DNA of 39,481 bases from Gemmatimonadota bacterium (GTDB lineage Bacteria; Gemmatimonadota; Gemmatimonadetes; Longimicrobiales; Gaopeijiaceae): NCBI GenBank assembly GCA_022823145.1, contig JAJDXS010000069.1:1-39481 (forward strand), written 5' to 3'. Made by a program: the position numbers and the translations under genes. How positions within the stretch are numbered: position 1 is the first letter of the stretch; each line of letters starts with the position of its first letter. Under the pieces are notes generated by a model. The model made no database searches. It was not told where the DNA came from and saw nothing but the letters and a program-made list of their open reading frames with translations. This document shows, one piece after another, positions 22,896-34,729 of the stretch.

Positions 22896-25151
22896 CTAGA
22901 ACACGACCCGGTAGGTAACGCCCAGGCCTCTCCCGGCCTCGGGCATGATCTCCTTGACGCGGGAAAGGTGGTTGCGGTATGCCGTATCGCCGAGGTTTTC
23001 GAGGTGGAGCGTCACGACGTGCAGCCGTCCGGCGAGGGTGAGACGCAAGCCGCCCGAGAGGCCAAGGACCGCGTATCCATCGGTCGATTCCTCGAACCGC
23101 CCCGTCCGTTCCTGCCTCCCGGCCATCCGGGCCTCGGCCTCCACGAACCAGTCCACCGGCGAATAGCCGACCGCGAGGCGACCCTGGAGCGGGGGCATGA
23201 ACGGGAGAGGCTCGTCTGTGGAGCGGATCGTGCCGTGCACGTACGACGCGGCGGCCTCCAGCTTGAGTCCGGCGGGGGTCGACCACCCGAGCAGGCTCTC
23301 GAAGCCGGTCAGAAGCGCGTCCTCGCCCACGTACTGATAGATGGGAAGCAGTATGCGGCTGAGTTTTCCCGTCGCCTGCGGAAAGATGTAGCCCGAGATG
23401 GTGTTTCGGAACCACGTCACCTCGGCGCTGAGGCGTTGCCTCGTGAAGCGGCCGAACACGTCGAATCCGAGTCCCGTTTCGGTCTCGAGCGAGGGATTGC
23501 CGACGTCGAAGGAATTGGCCGCGAGGTGCGGCCCCTCCGAGTAGAGTTCGTGTACATCCGGCGTGCGAAACGCCCGGGCCACGCTCGCTCCCAGGGTGAA
23601 CTGCCCCGTCACCCGCAGAAGTGCGCCCAGCGATCCGGAGACCGCGTCGAAGGAACGTGCGCGGATGTGCCCGATGTCGGAAAGCTCTTCCCTGTCCGGT
23701 TCCAGGTCGACCCGATCGTAGCGGAGCCCGGCCTCGATCAGGACCGGATCGAGCTGGATCTCCTCAAGGACATACGCGGCCTGCGTCCTGCGCCGGGTAT
23801 TCGGGGAGTACAGCGCGCCCCCGAATCCGAAGTGTTCCCACGAGACTCTCGCTCCCACGGCGCCCGATGCGAACGGCCCCCACCCGGCGTGCCGCGCCCT
23901 GGCTTCCCCGCTCGCGATCTGCCGCTCGAACAGCGTTCCCAGAATGTTCGGGGGTTCCCACTCGTTGTGCCGGTACCACGTGTAGCCGGCATCGAGCTCA
24001 ATCGCCTCGAATCCTCGCCGTGGCCGGATGACGCTGCGAAGTCGACCTGCGGCTCTCTCCTGCTCGGTGCGCACAGGGTTCGTGTGGCCGCCGAGGAATC
24101 CTCCGGGGATCCCGTAGTCGTTCGAGTAGAAGCGAACCGAACCGCCCGCGTAGCCCCAGTCGTCCACCCACGATGTCCCGGCCGCCACGCTCCAGGTGTC
24201 GGTCTGGGTTCCCGCCAGCGTCCCGACAGGCGTCCGCAGGTCCCCTCCCTGGTGTCTCGATGCCTCGACGCGAAGAGGGACCTGCTCGGTGACTCCGACC
24301 GTCAACTGGCTGCTCCCTCCGGCGGCTCTGGTGACCGTCTGTCCCTGGATCGTGGTGAAGCCGGTCGCACGGTAGGGCACCGCGCGGGGTACTTCGTCCC
24401 GGACGACGTTGATCACTCCGCCGAGGGCGTTGCTGCCGTAGAGAATTGCGCTCGGTCCGCGAATCACCTCGATCCGCCGAGCCGAGGAAGGGGTGACCGC
24501 CGTGGCGTGGTCCGCGCCGCTGTTGACGACGTCACCCACCCGCTGACCGTCTTCGAGCATGAGGATCCTGTCTCCGCCCAGGCCGCGGATGACCGGCTGG
24601 GAAGTGCCCGGCCCCATGCTGGTCACAGTGACCCCCGGGACCGATTCCACCGTTTGCGCGAGGGTTCCCGCCAGATGCCGCTGCAGCTTCTCCTGCGCGA
24701 AGACGGAGGAAGGCCGGATCGTCTCGTTTGCGGATGTGGGACCCAGTACCGCCGTCACGACAACGTCCGGCAGCGGGATGGCGGCCACCTCGAGATCGAC
24801 AGTGGCCATCTCTCCCGGTCGGACGTCGACGGCCACCGCTGCGTACCCGAGGCGATCGATTCGGACCCGATGCCGCTCGGCATCCGGTACGGCGATGCGG
24901 AACGACCCGTCTCCGTGCGTAATCGCGCTGCCGCCCGTGGTGACGACCTCCACCATCGCGCCCGCGAGAGGCATCCCGCTGTCTGCCGACCGGACGGTCC
25001 CCGCTACGTGGTCAAGGGTGTCTGCGGCCGGCTGGTCGACAGGTGTCGATGTCGCGGCGGGTGACGGGACGCCGGCGAGGAGTGTCGCCAGAATGAAGAA
25101 GGTGGCGGTAATGCGTCTGGATATCGGTATGGCAAAGCCGGGTGGCGGCAT
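22896..25151 (-). CDS. TonB-dependent receptor, ZnuD-like (zinc uptake)
   Basis: 751 residues; ATG 25151 with AGGAGA five bases upstream. Signal peptide (RRITATFFILATLLAGVPSP), then a carboxypeptidase-regulatory-like domain (HVAGTVRSADSGMPLAGAMV), plug (LAQTVESVPGVTVTSMGPGT, PVIRGLGGDRILMLEDGQRV, RRIEVIRGPSAILYGSNALG) and barrel ending in YRVVF. ELYSEGPHLAANSFDVGNPS and YRNHLSRVKEIMPEAGRGLG resemble the ZnuD/zinc-heme receptor branch. The neighbours support zinc: a Zur-type regulator, a ZrgA-like His-rich lipoprotein and a His/Cys-rich small protein just upstream, with a Fur/Zur-like palindrome at 25635. It is expected to import Zn(II) or a zinc complex across the outer membrane under zinc limitation. 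Heme remains an alternative substrate. Confidence 0.85.
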   Translation of the reverse strand: MPPPGFAIPISRRITATFFILATLLAGVPSPAATSTPVDQPAADTLDHVAGTVRSADSGMPLAGAMVEVVTTGGSAITHGDGSFRIAVPDAERHRVRIDRLGYAAVAVDVRPGEMATVDLEVAAIPLPDVVVTAVLGPTSANETIRPSSVFAQEKLQRHLAGTLAQTVESVPGVTVTSMGPGTSQPVIRGLGGDRILMLEDGQRVGDVVNSGADHATAVTPSSARRIEVIRGPSAILYGSNALGGVINVVRDEVPRAVPYRATGFTTIQGQTVTRAAGGSSQLTVGVTEQVPLRVEASRHQGGDLRTPVGTLAGTQTDTWSVAAGTSWVDDWGYAGGSVRFYSNDYGIPGGFLGGHTNPVRTEQERAAGRLRSVIRPRRGFEAIELDAGYTWYRHNEWEPPNILGTLFERQIASGEARARHAGWGPFASGAVGARVSWEHFGFGGALYSPNTRRRTQAAYVLEEIQLDPVLIEAGLRYDRVDLEPDREELSDIGHIRARSFDAVSGSLGALLRVTGQFTLGASVARAFRTPDVHELYSEGPHLAANSFDVGNPSLETETGLGFDVFGRFTRQRLSAEVTWFRNTISGYIFPQATGKLSRILLPIYQYVGEDALLTGFESLLGWSTPAGLKLEAAASYVHGTIRSTDEPLPFMPPLQGRLAVGYSPVDWFVEAEARMAGRQERTGRFEESTDGYAVLGLSGGLRLTLAGRLHVVTLHLENLGDTAYRNHLSRVKEIMPEAGRGLGVTYRVVF

Positions 25152-25238
25152 GATCGTCTCCTGCTGGGTGCGCCGTCAGCGGCGCCACCGTTGACAAGTC
25201 TTCGGCTGACCGGGGAGTCGGCGTGGGGGGACTTCTCG

Positions 25239-25556
25239 TTACAGAGAGACGGAGACGGGGGGAGCGCGGCTCCGGTGGGAAGATTGGTGGAGGGCCGTGG
25301 GAGCCGGCCCGTATTCGGTGATCGCCGGAGCCCGAAACACGCTCGGGACGGTGAGACCCGCTGGATGCGACCCGGTCGAGTGGCAAGGTGTATTGCCCAC
25401 ATGGCATACGGAACACTCCGCAGCCGACCCGGCCTCGTCCTCATGCGAGTGGGAGGCTTCCAGGACGGAGCCGACGAGGAGCGAGAGGGAGGCGGCGATT
25501 CCGGTGAGTGCGCGCACGCGCCTCCGGATTCGAGTTGGATCAACCCGGTGGGCCAT
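25239..25556 (-). CDS. Small secreted His/Cys protein upstream of the zinc receptor
   Basis: 105 residues from ATG 25556, with GGGAGA upstream; the frame is open 14 codons further. It has an N-terminal basic stretch and one hydrophobic segment (ALTGIAASLSLLVGSVLEAS) like a signal peptide. SHSHEDEAGSAAECSVCHVG follows, a His cluster and a CxxC pair that could bind metal. The remainder is low-complexity, rich in Ser, Pro and Ala. Small DUF2946-like proteins of this sort often stand next to metal-type TonB receptors. It is probably first in an operon with the receptor 87 bp downstream. Function unknown; periplasmic metal binding is inference. Confidence 0.6.
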   Translation of the reverse strand: MAHRVDPTRIRRRVRALTGIAASLSLLVGSVLEASHSHEDEAGSAAECSVCHVGNTPCHSTGSHPAGLTVPSVFRAPAITEYGPAPTALHQSSHRSRAPPVSVSL

Positions 25557-25634
25557 CGGCTCTCCCGTGCCGCTTCGTGGACCGGCGCGCGGCCCCAAAG
25601 CGGGACCGGCCGCTACTCGGACCGGAAATGAGCT

Positions 25635-25651
25635 GTAATGATAATGATTTC
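25635..25651. promoter_or_regulatory. Candidate Zur/Fur operator for the zinc-receptor operon
   Basis: GTAATGATAATGATTTC is a 17-bp inverted repeat pairing at six of eight positions around a central A, and contains the Fur-like core GATAATGATT. It lies about 80 bp upstream of ATG 25556 in an AT-rich patch of otherwise GC-rich DNA. The promoter position and the adjacent Fur-family gene support the call; binding is untested. Confidence 0.55.
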
Positions 25652-25718
25652 TCGATACCGAACAAGTTCGGTTCGGCTTACGCCCCCGGCCTGGCCCGCA
25701 GCCTCGGCCACCGGCCTG

Positions 25719-26087
25719 TCACGTACAAGCCGCGCAGCGACCGAAAAGAATCAGCTCGTGGCCGTCGACCTCGAAGCCGTCGGGCGCCAGCGCCTCGACT
25801 TCGTCCGGGCACCGATGGACGTCGAACGCCTGATCGCAGGAGCGGCATAGGAAGTGGTGGTGATGCGGACGGTCGGCCAGCTCGTACCGCATCCCCCCGC
25901 CCGGGAGCTCGACTTCCGACAGCCACCCTTCGCCCGTCAGGATCTTCAGGTTCCGGTACACGGTCGCCACTCCGAGTGACGGCACGATCGCCTGGCCGCG
26001 CTCGAGGACCTCGTCACGCGTGAGAGGGCGGCCGGCGTTCAGGAACACGCGGCGGATCGCACGGCGCTGAGCGGTGTCTCGTTGCAT
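25719..26087 (-). CDS. zur: Fur-family metal-responsive repressor, probably Zur
   Basis: 122 residues from ATG 26087. The N-terminal winged helix has the recognition helix LGVATVYRNLKIL. The dimerisation half carries HHHHFLC (His75-78, Cys81), Cys84, Cys118 and Cys121; the two CxxC pairs form the structural zinc site and the His cluster contributes to the regulatory site. Fur, Zur and PerR cannot be told apart firmly from these residues. Zur is preferred because the flanking genes are a ZnuD-like receptor and a ZrgA-like zinc protein. It is cytosolic, and with bound metal it represses by binding AT-rich palindromes such as those at 25635 and 26256. The longer open frame upstream (to 26273) covers the operator and is unlikely to be translated. 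Confidence 0.85.
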   Translation of the reverse strand: MQRDTAQRRAIRRVFLNAGRPLTRDEVLERGQAIVPSLGVATVYRNLKILTGEGWLSEVELPGGGMRYELADRPHHHHFLCRSCDQAFDVHRCPDEVEALAPDGFEVDGHELILFGRCAACT

Positions 26088-26255
26088 GGAATCAGGGGTG
26101 GAGGGTGGACAGTTTCCGTGACAAGACGATAACACCCGTAGACCGAACACCCCCGCAGGCGCGGGACACTGGACGCGCGGATTCTTGTTCCATCGCTCGG
26201 ATCTGCCAGCAGGGAGCCAGGGCCCGACCCGAGCACTAGCCCTGCCGCCATGATG

Positions 26256-26273
26256 ATGAGAATATACTATCAT
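26256..26273. promoter_or_regulatory. Candidate Zur/Fur operator between zur and the ZrgA-like gene
   Basis: ATGAGAATATACTATCAT is an 18-bp inverted repeat pairing at seven of nine positions, within an AT-rich stretch (about 26250-26280). It lies between the divergent starts of the repressor gene (26087) and the ZrgA-like gene (26329), so one site could control both. The remainder of 26088-26328 holds no gene. Confidence 0.5.
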
Positions 26274-26328
26274 TCATGTATCCGCATTCGTACTCTGTAC
26301 GCACACGGCCCTCACCGGTTCCCTCACC

Positions 26329-27045
26329 ATGACCTACGCCACACTCGATCGACCACAGGTCCGTCCCCCCTTCGTCGGGTGGACGATCCCATGTCTTCTG
26401 CTGTGCGTCGCATGCGGCGATTCATCCTCCGCGCGTCCGGCTCCTCCCCTGGTCGAGGGCGAACGGTTGGGCACGCCCGGGGCCCACGAACACGGCATCG
26501 CCCGCCTGGGCCTGGCCGTGGACGGTACCCGCCTCACCGTCGACCTGGAACTCCCCGCAGAGTCCGTGTTCGGCTTCGAGCGCGCCCCCCGCACGGCGGA
26601 AGAGCGGGCCACCGCATCGGAAGCCCTCGACAGGCTCCGAACCGGTGGCGCTCGTCTCATCGCCTTCCCGGAGGGGGTGACTTGCGCGCTGGATGCGGCG
26701 GAGGTGCAGGCGCCCGAAGGGTTCGAAGGTGACCATGTTGGGGAGAGCCATGACCAGGCCGGCGAGGATCACCAGGATCACGAGGACGATGACCACCAGC
26801 ATCACGAGGATGAGGGCCACGAACACACGGAGGATGAGGGCCACCAACACGCGGAAGATGAGAGCCCCCAACACGAAGACGTGCGCCTGCTCGCTTCCCT
26901 CACCTGTTCCGCCGAGCCCCTCGGACCGGCGAGCCTGCAGTTCGCGGACCTCCTGCCCGACGTGGTGCAGGTGGACCTGACGGTGTTCACTGCGGCAGGG
27001 GAGGCGGCCGGCCGGTTGGCGCCCGATGCCTCGTTCCAGTTCTGA
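26329..27045 (+). CDS. ZrgA-like (DUF2796) zinc-uptake lipoprotein with His-rich linker
   Basis: 238 residues from ATG 26329; no clear Shine-Dalgarno. A hydrophobic stretch ends in the lipobox LLCVAC, making Cys29 the likely lipidated residue. AHEHGIARL at 52-60 is the DUF2796/ZrgA opening motif, followed by LTVDLELPAESVFGFERAP, typical of the family. Residues 135-183 are an Asp/Glu/His-rich linker with a dozen His, partly built from imperfect repeats (DEGHEHTEDEGHQHAEDE), suited to zinc capture. The C-terminal half ends LPDVVQVDLTVFTAAG. ZrgA proteins are induced by zinc starvation and help deliver zinc in the periplasm. Divergent from zur with a shared operator candidate. Family assignment is strong; the lipid anchor is inferred. 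Confidence 0.85.
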   Translation: MTYATLDRPQVRPPFVGWTIPCLLLCVACGDSSSARPAPPLVEGERLGTPGAHEHGIARLGLAVDGTRLTVDLELPAESVFGFERAPRTAEERATASEALDRLRTGGARLIAFPEGVTCALDAAEVQAPEGFEGDHVGESHDQAGEDHQDHEDDDHQHHEDEGHEHTEDEGHQHAEDESPQHEDVRLLASLTCSAEPLGPASLQFADLLPDVVQVDLTVFTAAGEAAGRLAPDASFQF

Positions 27046-27136
27046 GCTGATGAGCGGGAGGGACTAGAGCCGGCTCATGCCCCACCAGCGCCAACAATCT
27101 CGGCGGGCGCCAGCTCTCTCGATCTGAACGGGTCGA

Positions 27137-28982
27137 TCAACGAAGACCCTCCAGCACGGCCACCGCCGCTCCCACGCCCGGCCCCCTGTGCGCGGCGACC
27201 TCCAGCCCCGCCACCTCGCCCGCCAGCGCCGCGGCCGTCTCGCGTGCGATCGCGATCCCGTCGGCGGCGGCGTGGTCCGCGCCCCGGGTCTCCGCCCGCC
27301 GCATCCGATCCAGCACCCTGTCGGGCAGGACGACGCCCGGCACCTCGTTCTTGAGGAAATCCGCGTGGCGGAGCGAGCCGAGCGGCTGGATCGCGGCCAC
27401 GACCGGAATCCCGGGCCCGCCGCCACCGTCCCCGATTCCGGCGAGGAACTCGACCAGGTGCTCGGCGTCGAAGACCGGTTGCGTCACGGCGAAGTGGGCG
27501 CCCGCGTCGACCTTCCAGTGGAAGCGGCTCAGTTCGCGGGCGGGGTCGCGGGTTCCCTGGCGGAGCGCCACGCCCACCACGAGGCCGGGTGGCGGGCCGA
27601 TGTCGTTGCCCGAGGGGTCGACGCCGCTGTTCATGGCGGTGACCACGTTGGTGAGGCCGATGGAGTCGACGTCGACGACGGACCTGAAGTCGGAGTAGGG
27701 CGCGGCACCGGGCGGGTCGCCGGTGAGCAGGAGCACGTTGCGCACCCCGGAGGCCGCCGTTCCCAGGAGGTCGCTGATCATGCCGAAGAGAGTGCGGTCG
27801 CGGCAGGTATAGTGGGCCAGCGGCTCGGCCGGACAGGACCGCGCGATCAGGCCGGCCAGCGCCAGAACGCTCAGCCGCGCGGTGCGGCGGTCCTCGTGGA
27901 TGCCGATGACGTCGGCTCCCGCCCGGGCCAGAGCGCGGCAGTCGTCCAGCATCCGGGCGGTGTCCCACCCCCGGGGGGGTAATACCCGCGCCATGGTCAC
28001 GAATTCGCCCGTTGCGAGGCGGCGTCCGAGCTCCGAGCGCGAGGCCAGCGGGGGAGGGCTCTTGCGCGCGGAGGACTCGCCCACCGAGCGGATCACGCGG
28101 ACCGAGGTGCTCTGCGGCTGGATCGTCGCCACCACTTCGGCGATTCCGCGGATGTGCTCCGGAGTCGTGCCGCAGCACCCGCCGACGATCCGTGCTCCCG
28201 CGTCGATGGCGGGCCGTGCGTACTGTGCCATGTATTCCGGTTCGGTGACGTAGATCTTGCGGTCGCCGATGGCGCGTGGCAGGCCGGCGTTGGGTACGGC
28301 CGCAAGGGGCAGCCGGGTGACCTGGGCCATCGCCTCCAGACCCTCGAGGATGACCGCGGGTCCCACCGAGCAGTTGAGCCCCACCGCCTCGGCGCCCCAC
28401 GCCTCGGCCGCGCGGGCTGCCTGCTCGACCGTCGTGCCGTAGGCGGTGACGCCGTCCTCGCCGACCGTCACCTGTGCGATCACTGGGAGGTCGCAGCGGC
28501 TCCGCACCGCGCGAAACGCCCGTTCCAGCTCCACCAGGTCCGAAAAGGTCTCGAGGACGAATCCGTCGACGCCCCCCGCGAGCAGGCCGTCCACCTGGCG
28601 GCCGAAGTAGTCGCGGGCCTCTTTCAGCGACGTAGGACCCAGGGGCTCGAGCCGGATCCCCAGCGGCCCGATCGCGCCCGCCACCGCGGCGCGCCCCGAG
28701 GCGGCCCGCACGGCGATCGCGGCCGCCTGCTCATTCAACTCCTCGGTGCGCGCGTCCAGCCCGTGCGAGGACAGCTTGACGGGGTTGGCGCCGAAGGTGT
28801 TGGTCTCGATGATCTCGGCCCCGGCCCGGATGTACTGTTCGTGGACGTCCTCGACCAGTTCAGGGTGGGTGGCGTTCAGTTCGTCATAGCAGACGTTGAA
28901 GAAGACGCCGCGCGCGTAGAGCATGGTGCCCATCGCGCCGTCCATGACGTGGACGCGCCCGCCGGAGAGCATCTCGCGCAGG

Positions 28983-28990
<8 letters not shown>
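27137..28990 (-). CDS. Homocysteine S-methyltransferase/methylenetetrahydrofolate reductase fusion
   Basis: 617 residues from ATG 28990, which overlaps the metH stop by eight bases; a TTG/GTG further upstream would lie inside metH. Residues 1-290 are a homocysteine-methyltransferase barrel ([28 protein letters not shown], zinc ligands in GLNCSVGP and [11 protein letters not shown]). From about 325 a MetF-like barrel follows ([63 protein letters not shown]). YitJ-type fusions make 5-methyl-THF and transfer methyl groups to homocysteine. Here the Glu preceding the PP motif (E. coli MetF Glu28 region) is Arg335, and the usual ADNP segment reads HEDR, so the reductase activity is doubtful. Coupled to metH, it fits methionine synthesis and folate recycling. 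Confidence 0.86.
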
Positions 28991-32765
<3,775 letters not shown>

Positions 32766-33211
32766 CTGGTGTCCCGCACTTCCCGCCAAGCCGCCCTTGC
32801 CGAAGGACCGGCCCCCTGCCCAGCGGAGCCGTGGTCCTCCCGGCGGGCGTGGCTTTTTAGCTGTTCGCTGGCCGCAATATGCCACAAATCGCCGTAACTG
32901 TCGGCTCATCCGCCGGTAAACGGCAGAGGCCATTGGAGTTGCAACGATAGCGGAAACGGCGGGGGGATTCCAGCCGGGCCACCAACCGGTTGCACCGGTG
33001 TGGAGGATCCCCTCGCAACCCGTCGTGCTCATGGTTCAGCTTCGATAATAACCTGAACCATGAGCCGCACGGCGGTATACACCGGGCACCGTTGGTTCGC
33101 GTTCGTGGACCGATCGCGGGCACGTTTCGCTGAGCTGCTCCCGGGGTTGACCGGATGCGGCGCCGACGATAGGCTGGCGCTGTCGGAACCCACAGGCCGT
33201 GGGACCGAATC
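32766..33211. other. Divergent intergenic region between metH and decarboxylase
   Basis: About 450 bp without a convincing gene. On the metH side the sequence stays open in the metH frame for 89 codons, but the translation is Arg/Gly/Pro-rich and unlike any protein. I looked for a cobalamin, SAM or SAH riboswitch upstream of metH and found no consensus core. The one clear element is the inverted repeat at 33027-33065. Confidence 0.4.
33027..33065. promoter_or_regulatory. Perfect 13-bp inverted repeat between divergent genes
   Basis: GCTCATGGTTCAG and CTGAACCATGAGC are exact inverted copies separated by 13 bp (CTTCGATAATAAC). No T-run follows on either strand, and transcription diverges here, so a terminator is unlikely. 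Arm length and spacing suit a dimeric transcription factor; an RNA hairpin in the metH leader is the alternative. Confidence 0.6.
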
Positions 33212-34714
33212 GTGACCGGAGCACAGCGGAGAATGCGTCGACAGGCAAGGGACTCTCCCACGAGACACGACGTACGGGACACGCTTGGCGATCCGCCCCC
33301 GAGCGACCTGCAGATGCCCGCCCCGGCCATGCTCGACCTGGCCGCGAGGGCAGCCGAGGCCCTCGTACGGCGCAGCGAGGAGTTGGGCCGGACTGAAGCA
33401 TGGGACGGAGAGTTCCGTGACGAGCTTGTCGAGAAGCTCATGCAGGATCCGCCGGAGCGCGGGCGGGCCCCCGACGAAGTTCTGGAGCAGGCCCTGGCCG
33501 ATGTCCTTCCTCCGGCGCTTCGCCTCGACCATCCCCGTTGCTTCGGCTTCGTGCCGTCCTCCACCACCTGGCCGGGAGTCATCGCGGACTTCCTCGCCGC
33601 CGGCCACAACATCAACTCCTGCAACTGGCTCATCTCGAGCGGCGCCAGCCAGCTCGAATGCGTGGTCGTCGAGTGGTTTCGCGAATGGCTCGGCTACCCG
33701 GACACGGCCGGTGGGCTGCTGACGAGCGGTGGCTCGGCCGCGAGCCTGGACGCGCTCGTGGCTGCGAGGGAGGCCGCCGGATACCCGGAGCGCGCCAGCG
33801 TCTACATGAGCGATCAGAGTCACAGTGCGCACCAGAGGGCCGTGAAGATCGTCGGTATCCGCCCGGAACACGCCCGCGTCGTGCCGAGCGACGGCCGTTT
33901 TCGGATCGACCTTGGCGAACTGGCGTCGATGGTGGCGGCAGATCGCGCCGCCGGACTGAAGCCCATTGCCGTGTGCGCGAATGCCGGCGCTACCGCGACC
34001 GGGGCCGTCGACCCGCTGGAGGAGCTGGCCGACCTCTGTGCATCGGAGGGCATGTGGCTGCATGTCGACGCCGCGTACGGCGGGTTCGCCGTCGTGACCG
34101 AACGAGGCAAGCGGATCCTGCGCGGCATCGAGCGCGCCGACTCGGTGGTGCTCGATGCGCACAAGTGGTTCTTCCAGCCCTACGAGGTGGGTTGCCTCAT
34201 GGTCAGGGACCTCTCGACGCTCGAGAAGCCGTTCGCGATCCGGCCCGACTTCCTGCAGGATGCGCTGTGGGGCTCGGGTCATCCAAACTTCTGGGACCGC
34301 GGCCTGCAGATGAGCCGCTCCGCCCGGGCGCTCAAGATCTGGATGTCGGTGCAAACGTTCGGGATGGCGGCCTTCAGGCGGGCCATTTCCAACGGGATGG
34401 ATTTGGCCGCCCGTGCACAGGAGTACATCGACGAGAGTCCCATACTTGCATGCACGAGCCCGGCTTCCCTGAGCGTCGTGTGCTTCCGCGTCGATCCGGC
34501 CGGTCGGGACATTGCGGACGACGATCTGGACGAAGTCAATCGCACCGTGCTGGCCCGACTGTTCTGGGAAGACCCGGCGTTCATGTCCTCGGCCATGCCC
34601 GGCGGACTGTTTTCGCTGCGGCTCTGCATCGTCAACCACACCACCACCTGGGACGATGTGCGGGAAACGCTGGAGGCCGCCGAGCGTTTCGGGAGGGACG
34701 CGCTCGCCGGCTAG
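33212..34714 (+). CDS. PLP-dependent group II amino-acid decarboxylase
   Basis: 500 residues from GTG 33212; ATG 33233 or 33314 could also serve. The fold-type I core is complete: CFGFVPSSTTWPGVIADFLA, NWLISSGASQLECVVVEWF, LLTSGGSAASLDALVAAR, SDQSHSAHQRAVKIVG, Asp286 in LHVDAAYGG (pairs with the pyridine nitrogen) and Lys318 in LDAHKWFFQPYEVGC (Schiff base with PLP). The family includes aromatic-L-amino-acid, tyrosine, diaminobutyrate and glutamate decarboxylases; this one looks nearest the aromatic branch, but the substrate cannot be fixed. Cytosolic. It stands alone, divergent from metH and convergent with the RND gene (15-bp gap). Confidence 0.88.
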   Translation: MTGAQRRMRRQARDSPTRHDVRDTLGDPPPSDLQMPAPAMLDLAARAAEALVRRSEELGRTEAWDGEFRDELVEKLMQDPPERGRAPDEVLEQALADVLPPALRLDHPRCFGFVPSSTTWPGVIADFLAAGHNINSCNWLISSGASQLECVVVEWFREWLGYPDTAGGLLTSGGSAASLDALVAAREAAGYPERASVYMSDQSHSAHQRAVKIVGIRPEHARVVPSDGRFRIDLGELASMVAADRAAGLKPIAVCANAGATATGAVDPLEELADLCASEGMWLHVDAAYGGFAVVTERGKRILRGIERADSVVLDAHKWFFQPYEVGCLMVRDLSTLEKPFAIRPDFLQDALWGSGHPNFWDRGLQMSRSARALKIWMSVQTFGMAAFRRAISNGMDLAARAQEYIDESPILACTSPASLSVVCFRVDPAGRDIADDDLDEVNRTVLARLFWEDPAFMSSAMPGGLFSLRLCIVNHTTTWDDVRETLEAAERFGRDALAG

Positions 34715-34729
34715 GGGTCCTGTCCGCCG

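Noticed and set aside
27046..27136. Terminator between the ZrgA-like gene and the MTHFR fusion
   Set aside because: Only a short GAGCCGGCTC palindrome is present, with no T-run on either strand.
32766..33032. N-terminal extension of MetH
   Set aside because: The 89 extra codons are Arg/Gly/Pro-rich with no family match, and the GTG at 32765 places zinc and cobalamin ligands close to E. coli numbering.
32766..33032. Cobalamin, SAM or SAH riboswitch before metH
   Set aside because: No B12 box, SAM-I/IV core or SAH consensus could be found on the metH strand by eye.
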